The position numbers were made by a program, and so were the translations under genes. 53,811 nt of DNA. Origin: Streptomyces globisporus. GTDB taxonomy: Bacteria > Actinomycetota > Actinomycetes > Streptomycetales > Streptomycetaceae. How positions within the stretch are numbered: position 1 is the first letter of the stretch; each line of letters starts with the position of its first letter. The DNA is taken from contig NZ_QWFA01000011.1 of NCBI RefSeq assembly GCF_003501885.1, positions 1-53,811 of the forward strand, given 5' to 3'. Shown here in pieces: positions 53,281 through 53,811 of this stretch. The notes beneath the pieces are model-generated. The model ran no database searches, was not told the origin of the DNA, and saw nothing but the letters and a program-made list of their open reading frames with translations.

Positions 53281-53588
53281 GCGCTGTGCGCGTCCTTCAT
53301 CGCACGCGAGGTGATCCAGCCCTCACCGTCCTTGGCACCGAGCGCCGTGACCGCGGCCGCGTTCTCCTCGCTCGCCCAGTTGCCCGACTTCTTGGTGTCC
53401 GGTTCGAGATGCTGCTCGATGGCGTTGGCCGCCGCGCGCTTCTGCGCCGGACTGGAGACCAGCCCGGGGGCCTGTCCGGGCGCGAACGGTCCGTAGACGG
53501 GAGGTGGGGAAGGATCGGCGGGGGCCTCGTTGAGTCGCATCGATGCCGGTGCGGAGCCGGCCGTCGGGTCACCTGGTTGGCTGCTCAT
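53196..53588 (-). CDS. N-terminal part of a probably frameshifted gene
   Basis: 130 residues. A Pro-rich start (PADPSPPPVYGPFAP) is followed by a helical stretch (AQKRAAANAIEQHLEPDTKK, GAKDGEGWITSRAMKDAHSA, WGKQVRNLMNRLGREK). The last ~14 residues (STPVGRCPRAA) are probably out of frame. Minus-strand -10-like TAGGGT is near 53642. It overlaps the following ORF in a different frame. Whether this is a sequencing error, a pseudogene or real frame usage cannot be decided here. Confidence 0.6.
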   Translation of the reverse strand: MSSQPGDPTAGSAPASMRLNEAPADPSPPPVYGPFAPGQAPGLVSSPAQKRAAANAIEQHLEPDTKKSGNWASEENAAAVTALGAKDGEGWITSRAMKDAHSAWGKQVRNLMNRLGREKSTPVGRCPRAA

Positions 53589-53811
53589 CCGTCCCCCCGG
53601 GAATCCTTGGCACCACCCACGCTTGACGTGGCCCGATCACCCTAACAAGGGCCGTTCCCGGACTCGCCACATGCCGGCGGGGCCGTACAGGACCCCCCGG
53701 CCCGTACGACCCCGCTGTGTTTCCCCCGTGGCCCGCGCCTCCCCCGAAGCGCTGGACCTTTCCCCGTACTCCCCCGATTTCCCCCGGGTCCCCTCGGTCC
53801 CCGTTTTACTG
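53589..53811. other. Non-coding end of the window
   Basis: 223 bases without a credible gene. The first ~60 bases probably contain the promoter of the minus-strand genes; the rest is C-rich (CCCCCG runs) with no obvious structure. Confidence 0.6.

Overview
The window is chromosomal DNA from a Streptomyces (or very close relative). The signs are very high GC with strong third-position GC bias, frequent GTG starts, mycothiol metabolism (mca), LAxTG sorting, SpoIIE-type phosphatases, a GAF-GGDEF protein, and acyl-CoA carboxylase genes with the small epsilon subunit. From memory, the gene order (mca, greA, drrAB-like, ilvA, metB, msrA ... hutH, GGDEF gene, enoyl-CoA hydratase, adenylate cyclase, birA, pccB, accE, maf, accA, deoR, lpd, punA, pmm, deoC, aldehyde dehydrogenases, uridine-kinase-like gene) matches the conserved core around SCO4910-SCO4967 of S. 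coelicolor, read here in reverse numerical order. No tRNA, rRNA, CRISPR array, transposase or phage gene was seen.

Layout. 1-6.7 kb: a YyaL-type thioredoxin-domain protein, a DUF4190/septum-formation-type membrane protein and a large STAND ATPase with TPRs. 6.7-9.2 kb: mycothiol amidase mca with a small membrane protein overlapping its end, a DUF4307 protein, and greA. 9.2-17.4 kb: a drrAB-like ABC exporter, threonine dehydratase, a MarR regulator, a degenerate sigma-like protein with a tiny membrane partner, DUF1059, cystathionine gamma-synthase, a membrane-anchored unknown and msrA. 17.4-22.8 kb: a divergent TetR / alpha-beta-hydrolase pair with a perfect operator between them, an XRE regulator, membrane proteins, NADP-type glutamate dehydrogenase and an RDD protein. 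22.8-31.3 kb: a PAS-PAS-SpoIIE phosphatase, DUF1330, a lipoprotein L,D-transpeptidase, an acidic unknown, a small LAxTG surface protein, hutH, a diguanylate cyclase and an enoyl-CoA hydratase. 31.3-39.4 kb: a short non-coding element with inverted ends touching the stop codon of the adenylate cyclase, then the cyclase and the acyl-CoA carboxylase block (birA, beta subunit, epsilon subunit, biotin-carboxylase/BCCP subunit) with maf and two small membrane proteins inside it. 39.4-51.7 kb: TetR and DeoR regulators, an LpdA-type flavoprotein, gamma-glutamylcyclotransferase, purine nucleoside phosphorylase, phosphomannomutase, a PH-domain protein, deoxyribose-phosphate aldolase, a normal plus a catalytically headless aldehyde dehydrogenase, a secreted protein and a P-loop kinase. 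51.7-53.6 kb: two or three poorly conserved genes, one apparently split by a frameshift.

How the genes work together. The 40-50 kb block looks like nucleoside salvage/catabolism: phosphorolysis of purine nucleosides, mutase conversion of sugar phosphates, deoC cleavage of deoxyribose-5-P and oxidation of the resulting acetaldehyde. The same perfect 12-bp palindrome (CTACGCGCGTAG) lies just upstream of both the phosphorylase and the aldolase, suggesting one shared repressor; the nearby DeoR-family gene is the obvious but untested candidate. The 33-39 kb block supplies carboxylated acyl-CoA, with the biotin ligase divergent to the beta subunit. The most distinctive signals are the deo palindromes, the TetR operator, the inverted-repeat element at 31.4 kb, the C-terminally extended DeoR, the degenerate sigma-like pair and the headless dehydrogenase.
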